Positions 1 through 11,917 of a DNA stretch of 64,000 nucleotides are shown here, one piece after another. A model generated the notes under the pieces. The model searched no databases. It was not told the DNA's origin and saw only the letters and a program-made list of their open reading frames with translations. This DNA comes from Siphonodentalium dalli (lineage: Eukaryota > Mollusca > Scaphopoda > Gadilida > Siphonodentaliidae), in assembly GCA_032622095.1 (NCBI GenBank), contig CP136061.1:215294373-215358372 (forward strand), written 5' to 3'. The first letter of the stretch is position 1. The number at the start of each line of letters is the position of its first letter. Both the position numbers and the translations under genes were made by a program.

Positions 1-79
1 TTACTACTTTATCCAATCAAGACAAAAACGTTTCATATATGTTATAAACAAATTGAAAATAAAAATCTCTTTGGTTTAG

Positions 80-440
80 AAGCCCGAGTTTAGTGTACCT
101 GTCATTTGCAGAATGAGGTCCCCAGAGGGTGAATTTAGTGATGCTATCCTCATTCTGCTTAGGCCTCATTTATTATCAAATTTCTATAGAAACTTCTTCA
201 CATAGATTCTATTTCTTTTTTTAGTTTAGTTTCTCCATGTCCCAAAATTGGCAGCTTACACATTGCATAATCGAGTTTCCAAATGGGTGTACATCACAAT
301 ATTCACCATTGTGGGAACTTAAATCTGAGTCTATGTTCTCCAATGGCACATGAGGCCATCCGCAAAGCGGGCTAGCATAACCAAATTCACCCTCTGGGGA
401 CCTCATTCTGCAAATGACAGGCACGCTAAACTCAGACTTG
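80..440. mobile_element. Composite H1 hairpin MITE, rearranged
   Basis: Bounded by 'aagcccgagtttagtg' and its inverse 'ctaaactcagacttg'. Left hairpin (109-157) has lost most of its right arm; the right hairpin is reduced to one arm (360-410). The homologous element in copy B is 13327-13728. Confidence 0.8.
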
Positions 441-741
441 ATTGGTGACGTAGGCTCCTGACACTGAAGCCTTTCATTGAGCTTTAAGAAATCAGAATTA
501 ATATGTTGGAACAACCAGGTGTGGTGGTGATGGTGGGCTGGATTTATAGAAACTGCATAGACGTATACAAAACATGGAATGAATTAAATTAAAGATTACC
601 CAGTGATTCAATTATTAGAGATAATCTACATGAAAAAACAAAATATAACATTGTTCATATGGATTACAGTGGCTGTTTTACGCGAGGAAAAAATCTTGCT
701 GAAGAAAGTTGACTATTTTGCTGTAGCATGTTTATATATAG

Positions 742-859
742 AATACATACATAGTGTTTCTGAATAACGAATTGAAACCCTGAGTGGGATTGACAATGGG
801 TAAATTGCCAATCTCAAGAGTGGTTTAAATTCGTTATTCAGAAACACTATGCATGTATT
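742..859. mobile_element. Small foldback element
   Basis: Arms 'catagtgtttctgaataac' and 'gttattcagaaacactatg' enclose about 50 bp; the inversion extends weakly to 'aatacatac'/'gcatgtatt'. Repeated in copy B at about 14030-14147. Confidence 0.75.
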
Positions 860-1469
860 TAGTTTTTACCATGATCCCTTCTTGTTAACTTTTATCCAAT
901 TCAGCATAGATGAAAGTGGCTGACCAGAAGAAAACAGTCAGGAAACAAAATTTTTAGATTTAGATGCTCTGAGATTGAATTCCAGAAGAAAATTCAATAG
1001 CTCTCTGACAGCATATTATGTACTGTCAAAGTTTTAAGAGAAACTTGATTATCTGAATGATCTTCAGGTTTATGAGGAATTTAATTTTTCCACATTTCCC
1101 AGCATTTCCCCAAGAAACATTTCATCTGATTTTATATGAGTTTTCATTGTAAAATCAAATTCCCTAGGTTTTGTTGATAAAACAAGTATACCAACTAAAC
1201 AGTTTCATGTTACATCAATAATTCAATTTCAATGGTTACAATTGATAATTTTTTTAAGTAGGAAAATTTTTATCTAAAATTCAGGAATAGTGCTAAAGGT
1301 CAGGAACGGAACAGAAATCCGGAATTCCTGATAAATCTGGCGGTCTTTCATCTATGCAATTCAGACAATAAAACCAGAATTTGTTTTTACCATGATCCCT
1401 TCTTGTTAGATATTTTATCCAACTTCAAACAATAAAACCAGAATGATGGTATTAACGGAAAAAAGTCCT

Positions 1470-2026
1470 GCTGAGGCCTCAACTGCTATGGGAGACCTAG
1501 GATCAGATTGAAGTTCCCCAGTTGAAGTTGGTGATGTTCACCTATTAGTCACCTTGATTATGCAATTTATCTTCTGCAAATTAGAGGATATCTAAACTAA
1601 ACAGAAGGGAAAAAATAACTGAAAACAATGTTAAATTGAGACTAAAGATACTTTTCCAGAAGACGAGCCCTAAGCAGAATCAGAAGCTAGCCTGCTGTGT
1701 GGGTTAGCATCGCTAAATTCACATTCTGAGGAACTCATTCTACAAATATCAGACACATTATTTCCAGATAAGCATCACCTCAGTTATGCAATTTATCTTC
1801 TGCAAATTAGGGGATATCAAAACTAAATAGAAGGGAAAAAGTAACTGAAAACAATGTTATAATGAGACTAAAGATACTTCCCAGAAGATGAGACCTAAGC
1901 AGAATGAGGACCCCAGAGGGTGAATTTGGTGATACTATGCTAGCCCGCTGTGCGGAGTAGCATCACTAAATTCACCCTCTGGGGACCTCATTCTGCAAAT
2001 GTCAGACACAATATACACAGGCTTGT
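1470..2026. mobile_element. H1 MITE, longer subtype, left end lost
   Basis: Internal sequence of the second H1 subtype ('gagacctaggatcagattg', 'cacctattagtcacc') occurs twice in degenerate form, followed by an intact hairpin at 1900-1995 and the right terminus 'caggcttg'. The 37-bp array starts directly after it. Repeated in copy B at about 14757-15314. Confidence 0.7.
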
Positions 2027-2027
2027 C

Positions 2028-3545
2028 AACAGCAACTCATTCGAGCAACCTGAGCAGGTCACTTAACAGAAACTCATTCGAGCAGCCTGAGCAGGTCACT
2101 TAACAGAAACTCATTCGAGCAACCTGAGCAGGTCACTTAACAGAAACTCATTCGAGCAGCCTGAGCAGGTCACTTAACAGAAACTCATTCCAGCAGCCTG
2201 AGCAGGTCACTTAACAGAAACTCATTCCAGCAGCCTGAGCAGGTCACTTAACAGAAACTCATTCCAGCAGCCTGAGCAGGTCACTTAACAGAAACTCATT
2301 CCAGCAGCATGAGCAGGTCACTTAACAGAAACTCATTCGAGCAGCCTGAGCAGGTCACTTAACAGAAACTCATTCGAGCAGCCTGAGCAGGTCACTTAAC
2401 AGAAACTCATTCCAGCAGCCTGAGCAGGTCACTTAACAGAAACTCATTCGAGCAGCCTGAGCAGGTCACTTAACAGCAACTCATTCCAGCAGCCTGAGCA
2501 GGTCACTTAACAGAAACTCATTCCAGCAGCCTGAGCAGGTCACTTAACAGAAACTCATTCGAGCAGCCTGAGCAGGTCACTTAACAGAAACTCAATCGAG
2601 CAGCCTGAGCAGGTCACTTAACAGAAACTCATTCGAGCTGCCTGAGCAGGTCACTTAACAGAAACTCATTCCAGCAGCCTGAGCAGGTCACTTAACAGAA
2701 ACTCATTCGAGCAGCCTGAGCAGGTCACTTAACAGAAACTCAATCGAGCAGCCTGAGCAGGTCACTTAACAGAAACTCAATCGAGCAGCATGAGCAGGTC
2801 ACTTAACAGAAACTCATTCGAGCAGCCTGAGCAGGTCACTTAACAGAAACTCATTCGAGCAGCCTGAGCAGGTCACTTAACAGAAACTCATTCGAGCAGC
2901 CTGAGCAGGTCACTTAACAGAAACTCAATCGAGCAGCCTGAGCAGGTCACTTAACAGAAACCCAATCGAGCAGCCTGAGCAGGTCACTTAACAGAAACTC
3001 AATCGAGCAGCCTGAGCAGGTCACTTAACAGAAACTCATTCGAGCAGCCTGAGCAGGTCACTTAACAGAAACTCATTCGAGCAGCCTGAGCAGGTCACTT
3101 AACAGAAACTCATTCGAGCAGCCTGAGCAGGTCACTTAACAGAAACTCAATCGAGCAGCCTGAGCAGGTCACTTAACAGAAACTCAATCGAGCAGCCTGA
3201 GCAGGTCACTTAACAGAAACTCATTCGAGCAGCCTGAGCAGGTCACTTAACAGAAACTCATTCGAGCAGCCTGAGCAGGTCACTTAACAGAAACTCATTC
3301 GAGCAGCCTGAGCAGGTCACTTAACAGAAACTCAATCGAGCAGCCTGAGCAGGTCACTTAACAGAAACTCATTCGAGCAGCCTGAGCAGGTCACTTAACA
3401 GAAACTCAATCGAGCAGCCTGAGCAGGTCACTTAACAGAAACTCATTCGAGCAGCCTGACCAGGTCACTTAACAGAAACTCATTCCAGCAGCCTGAGCAG
3501 GTCACTTAACAGAAACTCATTCGAGCAGCCTGACCAGGTCACTAA
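2028..3545. repeat. 37-bp tandem array, ~41 units (copy A)
   Basis: Uninterrupted head-to-tail 37-bp units built on 'gagcagcctgagcaggtcac' and 'ttaacagaaactcattc'. Units vary mainly at two positions (ttcGagc/ttcCagc and caTtcg/caAtcg), giving a mosaic of subtypes along the array. No open frame runs through it. Confidence 0.97.
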
Positions 3546-3564
3546 ACTTTTTGTTGAGGACAAT

Positions 3565-3740
3565 GTCCTTCACTGAATGCTTAAAGGTACTCAATACAAT
3601 TCGATGGTCCCCATATAATCAGATTCCAACAACAACATTTTTAGAAATGCCGCTTCAGTTATCAGAATCGATTAATTGCCCAAAAATAATGCTAACCACC
3701 GTCAACTATAGTTTAAAATTGCCCGAAACGTGTTAATCGA
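3565..3740. repeat. Interspersed repeat R9
   Basis: Starts just after the array; contains 'ttaaaggtactcaatacaat' and 'aataatgctaaccaccgtc'. Diverged relatives at 16260-16440 (copy B) and 23960-24145. Confidence 0.75.
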
Positions 3741-4096
3741 CGAAATTGGTCTTGTTTTCAACACAAAACCTCTTGATTTTTGTTGATGGACACACAGGTG
3801 TCCGGGCAGACAACGGACGCCAACCCATGGCAATAACTCAAACTTGACTAATTGCTGTATGAGAAAAAACAGTCATATAATAAAAGGGAAATATTTGGTG
3901 ACATTATATGTTATTGTGGTGGATTGATGGTAACATGGTGCGACATTAACAGCTTGAGGATATGTTCAACCAAGATGCGAAGCTAGTATGCTAATGTTAT
4001 GAAAAAGTTGAATAAAATTATAACTAAAAGTGAACAAACAAGAAAACGACGATGGGACAAAAATGTTATGAAATGTCATGGCTATAACATGACATA

Positions 4097-4385
4097 CAGT
4101 AATGCTCTAAATAATCGACTCCTTAACCACAGCAGAATTATGGGTAACTTTTCAGGACGGTGGTATATTATTGCAATAGACCTATATACCAAATATCAAT
4201 TGAATCCGTTAATAATTCATTGCGTTATCGCACTAACGGTGATAAAATTGTGATTGTTGCCATTCATCAGAAAGTTCTGTGAGAGCTTTCCGATGAATGG
4301 CAACAAGCCATATTTCCGACTAAATCCTGAAAAGTTACCCATAATTCTGCTGTGGTTAGGGAGTCGATTATTTAGAGCATTACTG
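4097..4385. mobile_element. H2 foldback MITE with an internal insertion (TA/CAGT termini)
   Basis: Termini 'cagtaatgctctaaataatc' and the inverse ending 'agagcattactg', flanked by TA at both ends. The left arm is interrupted after 'cttttcagga' by about 100 bp of unrelated DNA. Copy B: 16792-17080. Confidence 0.85.
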
Positions 4386-4389
4386 TAGG

Positions 4390-4850
4390 CAAGCCTGGAA
4401 ATAGTGTCTGACATTTGCAGAATGAGGTTCTCAGAGGGTGAATTTAGTGACCCTATCCCGCATGGCAGGTTAGCGTCAACAAATTCACCCTCTGGGAACC
4501 TCATTCTGCTTAGGCTTCAACTGCTCTGAGAGACCTAGGATCAGATTGCAGTTCCCCATACAGTTGAAGTTGATGTTCACCCATTAGTCACCTCATCATT
4601 ATGCATTTTATCTTCTGCAAATTAGGTGATATAGAACGTGATATAGAACCCGAACAGAAAGGGAAAAAGTAACTAAAACACAATGTTAATTTTAGACTAA
4701 AGATACTTTTCCAGAAGATGAGGCATAAGCAGAATGAGGTCCCCAGAGGGTGAGTTTGGCGATGCTGGCCCGCTGTGTGGGGTAGCATCGCTAAATTCAC
4801 CTTCTCAGGACCTCATTCAGCAAATGTCAGACACAGTATTTCCAGACTTG
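4390..4850. mobile_element. H1 MITE, longer subtype, two hairpins
   Basis: From 'caagcctggaaatagtgtc' to 'tatttccagacttg', with hairpins at 4418-4508 and 4730-4820. It sits 4 bp from the end of the H2 element. Copy B: 17085-17546. Confidence 0.8.
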
Positions 4851-5239
4851 AACATAAGCATCATAGAAATGGATTTCAAATGAAAATTAGACACTACTGA
4901 TAAGGATTACGTAATTTATTCGGATGGTCCTAAGTTTTTGTGTGCAAAATTGACAATGAGCCTGTTTGTGAGAAAATCGTGTCGTTCAAATTTCTTGCCA
5001 CCCGCAGTCAGCTGATATGGTTATGTTTGCCGAGCTTATTTGCACTTAATTATGTTGTTATCAGGTCATAGCTTAGCGCTTTGTGTTTCACAAGATTCTC
5101 GTGGCGATTATAATTTAAGGGCACAATCTCAGAATCAAGTTCCAAATTGATTACCAGAGAAATGATCTCAAACTTGTTACTATATGATGTATTTGTGAGT
5201 TTTGTCGAAAATCAGAAACCGTAAAATCGCAACTACGGA

Positions 5240-5699
5240 CAAGCCTGATTATAGCATGTCTGTCATTTGTAGAATGACGTCCCCAGAGGGTGAATGTAGT
5301 GACGCTATCCCGCACAGCGGGCTAGTATCACTAAATTCACCCTCTGGGGACCTCATTCTGCTTAAGCCTCATCTTCTCTGGAAAGTTTCTTTATTATCAA
5401 ATTTCTATAGAAAAACTTATTCACATAGATTCTATTTCTTTTTTAGTTTAGTTTCTCTATATCCTCAAATTGGCAGAGGACACATTGCATAATCAAGGTT
5501 CCCAATGGGTGTACATCACAAATTCACCATTTGGGAACTTCAAATCTGAGTCAGTCTCCCAAAGTAGATAAGGCCATGCAAATTGAGGTCCCCAGAGGGT
5601 AAATTTGGCAATGCTAGCCTGCTATGCAGGATAGCATCACTATATTCACCCTCTGGGGACCTCATTCTGCAAATGACAGCCACAATATAATCAGGCTTG
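5240..5699. mobile_element. H1 MITE, two hairpins
   Basis: Terminal inverted repeats 'caagcctgattatag' / 'tataatcaggcttg'. Hairpins at 5270-5360 and 5579-5669, and a third palindrome 'ttcccaatgg'...'ccatttgggaa' between them that is missing from copy B (17923-18340). Confidence 0.85.
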
Positions 5700-5943
5700 T
5701 TTGGCGAGGTATGTTGATAAAATTACTTTCGCTGTGACAGTAATGTATACATAACAATTGTTTCAATAGACCAAAATTTTGTCACCAGAGAATTAATTGC
5801 CAATAATAAAAATAAGAACAAAGTCATGTTTCTCAATGTTCCCCTTAGTGACGACGGTTTTACAAACCATTTTGATTTTTCACATTAATTTACTGCGAGT
5901 GCCTTATGTCCCTTTAACATGGGCTGTGCAAGCCTCAAATAGT

Positions 5944-6043
5944 NNNNNNNNNNNNNNNNNNNNNNNNNNNNNNNNNNNNNNNNNNNNNNNNNNNNNNNNN
6001 NNNNNNNNNNNNNNNNNNNNNNNNNNNNNNNNNNNNNNNNNNN
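5944..6043. other. Assembly gap of 100 N
   Basis: Exactly 100 unknown bases, the usual size for a scaffold join of unknown length. Sequence on the left equals 18569-18584; sequence on the right equals the start of the repeat at 10143. Confidence 0.99.
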
Positions 6044-6803
6044 AATTTCAGCCTATTGTTGGTGTGAGATTTCCAACTAATGTTGTGTCAAGTATGAAAT
6101 TTCCAACTGTTGAATATTTTGCCACAAAGTTGGAGGGGGTGTAAACCCCCTGTCACCACGTCCCTTGTATTGGACCATCACGGGCTAAAATAGAAGAGAA
6201 CATGCTCTTTGAACCCGTAGTCCAATATGCCTATAGGATGGTCCCGTGTCAGGACAACCAGGAGAAAATGTGCCACCCAGCGACCCAGCTGGATCATCCC
6301 ACATTTTCCAACAAGCTGAAGCAAGACTGAGACATCGATGATAAAGACAAAGTCCAGACTCAAGACTTTTCCACCTGACCCGCGGCCTGACTGGAAACAA
6401 AGACCAAAGAATAATCAAGACAGGTCATAAGGGCGATCCACGGATGAGCCCATCACCATCCTTTGTCGAAAGAAGTTAATTTCTCGCTGTTTCGTGACTA
6501 TATAAAGCAAAAATAAGTAATAAAACCATAAGAGGATTTTTCTGTCATGTCCATGTAATGTGGGAGAATAGGGGAGGGAAGATATCTAGGCCTGGCCACT
6601 TGAAACAAAACATTTAAATAAAAACATACATATAAAAAAAATTTGCTGGCCATTTCAGGATGAAACTATCAAATGTGTGAAAAACTAAATTTTGTCACTT
6701 TGGGGGGGGGGGGGGGGATTTAAATCTCAATTTACTGACTAATTCAGGATCAAACAATATTAAATGTGTGAATTAAATTTGTGGTCACTTGCAAAAATAT
6801 AAA
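6044..6803. repeat. Duplicated segment, copy C
   Basis: Nearly identical to 10143-10909 in direct orientation, differing mainly in a G homopolymer (about 6701-6717) and single bases. No coding evidence. Confidence 0.93.
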
Positions 6804-6869
6804 TTGTTATTTCTTACAAACAATTGTAGATTCTTACAAAGAAAAAGTTTCATAGTATTGACCCCAGTT

Positions 6870-7797
6870 TGTCCACCCGAGGTGACCTTGAAACGGGTAG
6901 CCACAAATGGGCGATATCTCGGTAGTCAGCGGTGACATCGATGTGAAATTTGTTATGTATGGTCAACTCGGGACGGGAAATATTTTTGTCCGGTTATTTT
7001 GTCCACCCAACATGACCTTGACACGGGTACCCGCAAATGACCTTGGGCGATATTTCGGGCATCAGCGGTGACAGCGCGACGTACGGGGTTACCTTGAAAA
7101 AAAAAAAAAAAATTAATGGATCGACCAAAGCCATGGGACCAATCCCGCCAGTGGGGGACTAATCTGCTAGTCTACTATATATTTTGAAACTTCCCTATAT
7201 ATACGTGTGTATAGTCCTTTATAGACTCGAAAACGGCTCGACCCGAGTGAGCCCAAAACTTGCTATCTAAGGGTAAAAAGCCACGGGAAGTGTCATCGCA
7301 CCGCTTCTGATAACGTCCGAGCACTCCTTCACCGTCCCACCGTCCTTGGAATTGATGGGTTAATAACAAAGAGCGTTTGTTTCTGAGGTGTCCTTGTTAA
7401 AGAGCGTTTGTATACACGAGTATAAATACGGCTCAATAGAAACTGGGGGATATCGAGACGAAATTTCGTACTTAGGGCTTCCAAGGGACGGGGAGAGATT
7501 TTCGTTGGGTCAGTTGACCCTGAGGATGACCTTGAACGGGTACCCCCAAATGACCTTGGGCCATATATCGGTCGTCAGTGGTGACCGAGACGTGAAATTT
7601 GTTATGTATGGTCAACTCGGGACGGGGAATATTTTTTGTCGGGTTATTTTGTCCACCCAACATGACCTTGAAACGGGTACCCGCAAATGATAGCATGCTG
7701 TCGGCGCGCCTATACGGGGTTACATTGAAAAACAAAAATTAATGGTTCGACCAAAGCCATGGTACCAATCCCCCCATTGGCGGCCTAATCTGCTAGT
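6870..7797. repeat. Two diverged direct copies of a ~290-bp repeat (R10)
   Basis: About 6870-7170 and 7510-7797 share 'gtgaaatttgttatgtatgg', 'ggttattttgtccacccaac' and 'ctaatctgctagt'. The stretch between them (7171-7509) shows no feature. Confidence 0.8.
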
Positions 7798-7954
7798 ATC
7801 ATATAAACAAGTAAATTTACATATTTAGTAGGTTCATTTCGGAAACAACTGGCGTCAGTCACTAATTAAATAGCGGATGTTCTTAGCGTTAGTTTTTTTA
7901 ATTTGATTTAAAAAAAAATTTAATTACTGAAATTATAAAAAATAAATATAATTT

Positions 7955-8172
7955 ACGATAAAAAGGGTTACTGAAGCATAATGACGGTCAATCGGCCCTA
8001 TATATAACAGAAACATTGTTTAAAATTATTCTTCAAAATAACATAAATATTTAGTTACTAAACTAAAAAAAAAATGAATTAAATTTTTTTTACGATAAAA
8101 AGGGGTACTGAAGCATAATCAACGTCGATTGGCCCCATATATAACAGAAACATTGTTTAAAATAATTCTTTA
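7955..8172. repeat. AT-rich direct repeat pair
   Basis: Two copies about 132 bp apart of 'tacgataaaaagggg', 'tactgaagcataat' and 'cccatatataacagaaac'. No gene between 7800 and 8210. Confidence 0.75.
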
Positions 8173-8212
8173 TTCATTTGATTATATGAAATATGAAACT
8201 AATAATAATAAA

Positions 8213-8690
8213 AGGTGGCAAGTCGATGCCGCTTTGTTAAAGAAATTTAAAAAAATGTTTGAAAAGTCGAAAAGGGTCAATAACTCCGTAAAAAAAAAAA
8301 ATCCGTCATCTATATACATGTTGCACATCTCCAATATGTGGGTAACAATACTCTGAAGTTTCAAATATCTACGATCAAAACTGTAGGAGAGTTGATTACA
8401 CCATGAAGGTACCCTCTTACAGAAAGTTATAAAAAATGTTGAAATTTTCTAAGTCGAAAAGGGTTAATAACTCTGTCAAAAAAAAAAATTCCGTCATCTA
8501 TATACATGTTGCACATCTTCAATATATGGGCAACAATATTCTGAAGTTGCAAATCTCTGGGATGAAATATGTAGGAGGAGATGATTACACCATGAAGGTA
8601 CTCAAAAGTGTGACGAACGGACGGACGGACGAACGAACGGAGCCCGTTTCTATAGTCCCCCAAAAATAAATTTTTCGGGGGACAATAATG
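8213..8690. repeat. Interspersed repeat R5, two partial units and ggac tail
   Basis: Two successive units share 'gtcatctatatacatgttgc' and 'gattacaccatgaaggta'. The end is a run of 'ggac'/'gaac' tetramers followed by 'atagtccccc'. Related to 58383-58600. Confidence 0.8.
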
Positions 8691-8749
8691 ACAAAATAAC
8701 ATAACAAATACCACACATGCCAAAACATGGGACATTTCACATGTTTTTA

Positions 8750-9175
8750 GGTAGTCAAGTGATACCCGAGTCAAGTGATACCCTAAATTGGTCAACTGAT
8801 ACCCAAGATGGCCGAGTCATCGGATAACTTTTTGAGTCAAATGGTACCTTTTATCAAAAACGTTGATTTAGATACATTCTGAGTGAAATCCGAGACAAGT
8901 GATACCTAATTCCGAGTCCAGTGATACCCAAGACAAGTGATACCCAATTCCGAGTCAAATATCCTAATTAGGACAACATGACTCTCAAATTAGTCTCAAT
9001 ACATAAACATACACTTCGATTTGACAAGAGAAATTAGTATTGCTCTTAAAAAATAAAAGGTACCATTAGTCTCAGGAAGGTATCATTTGACTCGAAAAGA
9101 AGGTATCAGTTGACTCGAGATTAGGTATCACTTGACTTTGTTCATTGAGTATCAGTTGGTTTGGGTATCATTGAC
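8750..9175. repeat. Head-to-head clusters of a 15-bp motif
   Basis: The left half carries several forward copies of 'gagtcaagtgatacc', the right half (9058-9170) several inverse copies ('ggtatcacttgactc'), forming an imperfect cruciform-capable block. Confidence 0.75.
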
Positions 9176-9295
9176 CTGACCCACCCATCAGAGAGCGCCT
9201 GCGCGTTTTGTCGGAAAGTACACTTGCGAGAATGGACGGCAGTGACATTACGAGGGAGTGTTTACAACGCAAACAGCATCTCCGTGGCTGAAACG

Positions 9296-9425
9296 ACCCG
9301 CAGTCCAATAGGCTTATTGGACCGTCCCGGGTTATGGATACGCAGTCCAGCAGGCTATGCTAGACCGTCCTGTATTCTAAACCAGAGAAATCCCACAGTC
9401 TAATAGGAGTATTGGACAGGGACGT
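9296..9425. repeat. Three short hairpin units 'gtccaatagg..'
   Basis: 'cagtccaatagg' ... 'attggaccgtcc' occurs in three variants; a related unit is in 6160-6250 and 10265-10345. A 13-G run follows near 9442. 9460-10142 holds only a local direct repeat ('ccaactgatg.ccatttcagtc' near 9915 and 10021). Confidence 0.6.
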
Positions 9426-10142
9426 GCCTGGAGGGTCTCGTGGGGGGGGGGGGGTGTTCACCTGGGGAGTTCCAACTGCACCCCCCTTGAATCAAACCAA
9501 ACACATGCTGAATTTCATCCCCCCCACTTGGACCCCAACTACTCCTGTACATACCTAGTAGCCTATTCTGGATGGCTCTTGTACTATAGCCAGATGGAGG
9601 AACAGAACCATCATTCTATATACCTGATATGAGAATTATCTGAACCTAAAATTTGCATAAATTCTAACATCTTGTGGTCTATTCCAGACAAATTCACCCG
9701 GCCACGGGTAGGGACCACAACACACCAGGCCAACCAATGGTTTGCCCCATTGTCAGAAATTTTTGCTAGTGTTTGAAATTTCCAACGATGGTCCGGCCTG
9801 GTGTGAGAAAATTTTGAAATCTTAAGAAGAAAATAGCAAAATCCTATCATACAGACTGGCCTCAAGCTTTCCCAGTGTTGGAAATTTCAAACATGACACC
9901 TCCACTTAGGTTGTAAAATTTCCAACTGATGACCATTTCAGTCCACAGTTTTGACAAAATGTAGGAAAACATTGTTTTCTTAAATTAACTAGCAGTTTTT
10001 GACTGGCCACGGGGAAGGGACCAACTGATGGCCATTTCAGTCTAAATTGTTGACCAAAAGTAGGAAAATGTGCAAATGTTGGTCTAAAAACAACACATTC
10101 CCCTCTAATAAATTGTTGGAAAATCAAACTACTTGTAAGAAC

Positions 10143-10909
10143 AATTTCAGCCTATTGTTGGTGTGAGATTTCCAACTAATGTTGTGTCAAGTATGAAATT
10201 TCCAACTGTTGAATATTTTGCCACAAAGTTGGAGGGGGTGTAAACCCCCTGGTCACCACGTCCCTTGTATTGGACCATCCGGGCTAAAATAGAAGAGAAC
10301 ATGCTCTTTGGAACCCGTAGTCCAATATGCCTATAGGATGGTCCGTGTCAGGACAACCAGGAGAAAATGTGCCACCCAGCGACCCAGCTGGATCATCCCA
10401 CATTTTCCAACAAGCTGAAGCAAGACTGAGACATCGATGATAAAGACAAAGTCCAGACTCAAGACTTTTCCACCTGACCCGCGGCCTGACTGGAAACAAA
10501 GACCAAAGAATAATCAAGACAGGTCATAAGGGCGATCCACGGATGAGCCCATCACCATCCTTTGTCGAAAGAAGTTAATTTCTCGCTGTTTCGTGACTAT
10601 ATAAAGCAAAAATAAGTAATAAAACCATAAGAGGATTTTTCTGTCATGTCCATGTAATGTGGGAGAATAGGGGAGGGAAGATATCTAGGCCTGGCCACTT
10701 GAAACAAAACATTTAAATAAAAACATACATATAAAAAAAATTTGCTGGCCATTTCAGGATGAAACTATCAAATGTGTGAAAAACTAAATTTTGTCACTTT
10801 GGGGGGGGGGGGGGGGGGGGGGGATTTAAATCTCAATTTACTGACTAATTCAGGATCAAACAATATTAAATGTGTGAATTAAATTTGTGGTCACTTGCAA
10901 AAATATAAA
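10143..10909. repeat. Duplicated segment, copy D
   Basis: Direct copy of 6044-6803 with a longer G run (from 10801). The copies part company after 'gcaaaaatataaa'. Confidence 0.93.
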
Positions 10910-11084
10910 ATTTAAATTGCAAAAAAAAACATTTTTTTGTTTTCTGGCCATTTCATGGTCAAACAATCTCAAATGAGTGAATTGTTTTTTAGTCAAACAT
11001 GTGGGGGGAGGGAGATATCCTGTTACACCGGCTTCCCTATAGAGGTGTGCCTTTGAATGATTATTACACCCCCACTTATCAAAG

Positions 11085-11220
11085 AAATAATCGACTCCTT
11101 AACCACAGCAGAATTATGGGTAACTTTTCAGAATTTAGTCGGAAATATGGCTTGTTGCCATTCATCGGATAGCTCTTACAGAGCTGTGGTTAAGGAGTCG
11201 ATTATTTAGGGCATTACTAT
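11085..11220. mobile_element. H2 foldback MITE, deleted form
   Basis: 'aataatcgactccttaacca' through 'gcattacta'; most of the right arm is missing. Confidence 0.75.
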
Positions 11221-11243
11221 AACTTAGCGAAGGGCCAATTTAA

Positions 11244-11458
11244 CCCTTTCATGATGGGAGCTGCGCGGGTGCAGCATTAAAGATGTGCCAATGCATTCTC
11301 TTGTATATATGAGTTCCAATATGGCTACACGGTAAAGGTAAATATTGTTAGGCCAATGCATTCTCTTATATATGCGAGGCTCCCTATGGAAGACTCGCAT
11401 ATAAAAAAGAGAATGCATTGGCACAGGGTTTTCGCAAAATTTCAGGAAGCTGCTGTAA
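11244..11458. mobile_element. TTAA-flanked hairpin element (H3 family)
   Basis: Left end TTAA then 'ccctttcatgatgggagctg'; hairpin 'caatgcattctcttatatat' and inverse inside; right terminus truncated at TTAA 11459-11462, where the next element starts. Confidence 0.7.
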
Positions 11459-11462
11459 TTAA

Positions 11463-11917
11463 AGGCCCACTTAATTTTCGAGCGACCGATTGTTTTTTTA
11501 TAGTGACTTGATAATTATCAATCTATGCCATAAAATATGATTAAAATACTATGATCACCATTTGGAACATGTGTTTCTCAGAAGATGCCCATAGAGAAAT
11601 AGAAAACAGCTGAAATCATAGAAAGATTCCCTCTGTTTTGGTTCCAGAATTAAAACTATAGATGAATTTTCAATGGAAGGGGAATAACTCTATCTTTAAG
11701 ATATAGAGTTATTCCGCCTCCATTGGAAATAATACACTTTTTACAACAATCTAGATGACAAAAACATGTTGTAAAACAAAACAAAAACAACAGGTTCACA
11801 ATTTATTACACTGGTTAAGTTGATAATGCAATGTTTTGGAGCTTCCTCTTTCAAATGTATATAATATGGCATATATTTAATATAATGTGATCGGGGGTTA
11901 GGAAATTAAGTGGGCCT
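11463..11917. mobile_element. TTAA-flanked inverted-repeat element
   Basis: 'aggcccacttaatttt' after TTAA on the left and 'aaattaagtgggcct' before TTAA on the right. About 455 bp, no open frame. An internal palindrome 'aactctatctttaagatata' lies near 11686. TTAA target choice suggests a piggyBac-type enzyme. Confidence 0.75.

Larger units (their letters stand above)
1..5943. repeat. Large duplicated block, copy A (cut off by window edge and gap)
   Basis: Matches 13248-18584 over its whole length in the same orientation, with a few percent or less difference outside the tandem array. It is cut on the right by the N gap, inside a short palindromic element ('caagcctcaaatagt' then N). No gene seen; 860-1470 and 3740-4096 hold no recognisable feature. 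Confidence 0.95.

Noticed and set aside
2028-3545. CRISPR-like regular array
   Set aside because: Units are contiguous 37-bp repeats without unique spacers, in an animal genome.
6185-6418. 77-codon minus frame also present at 10284-10517
   Set aside because: Shared only because the segment is duplicated; the frame shifts between copies and the sequence is not protein-like.
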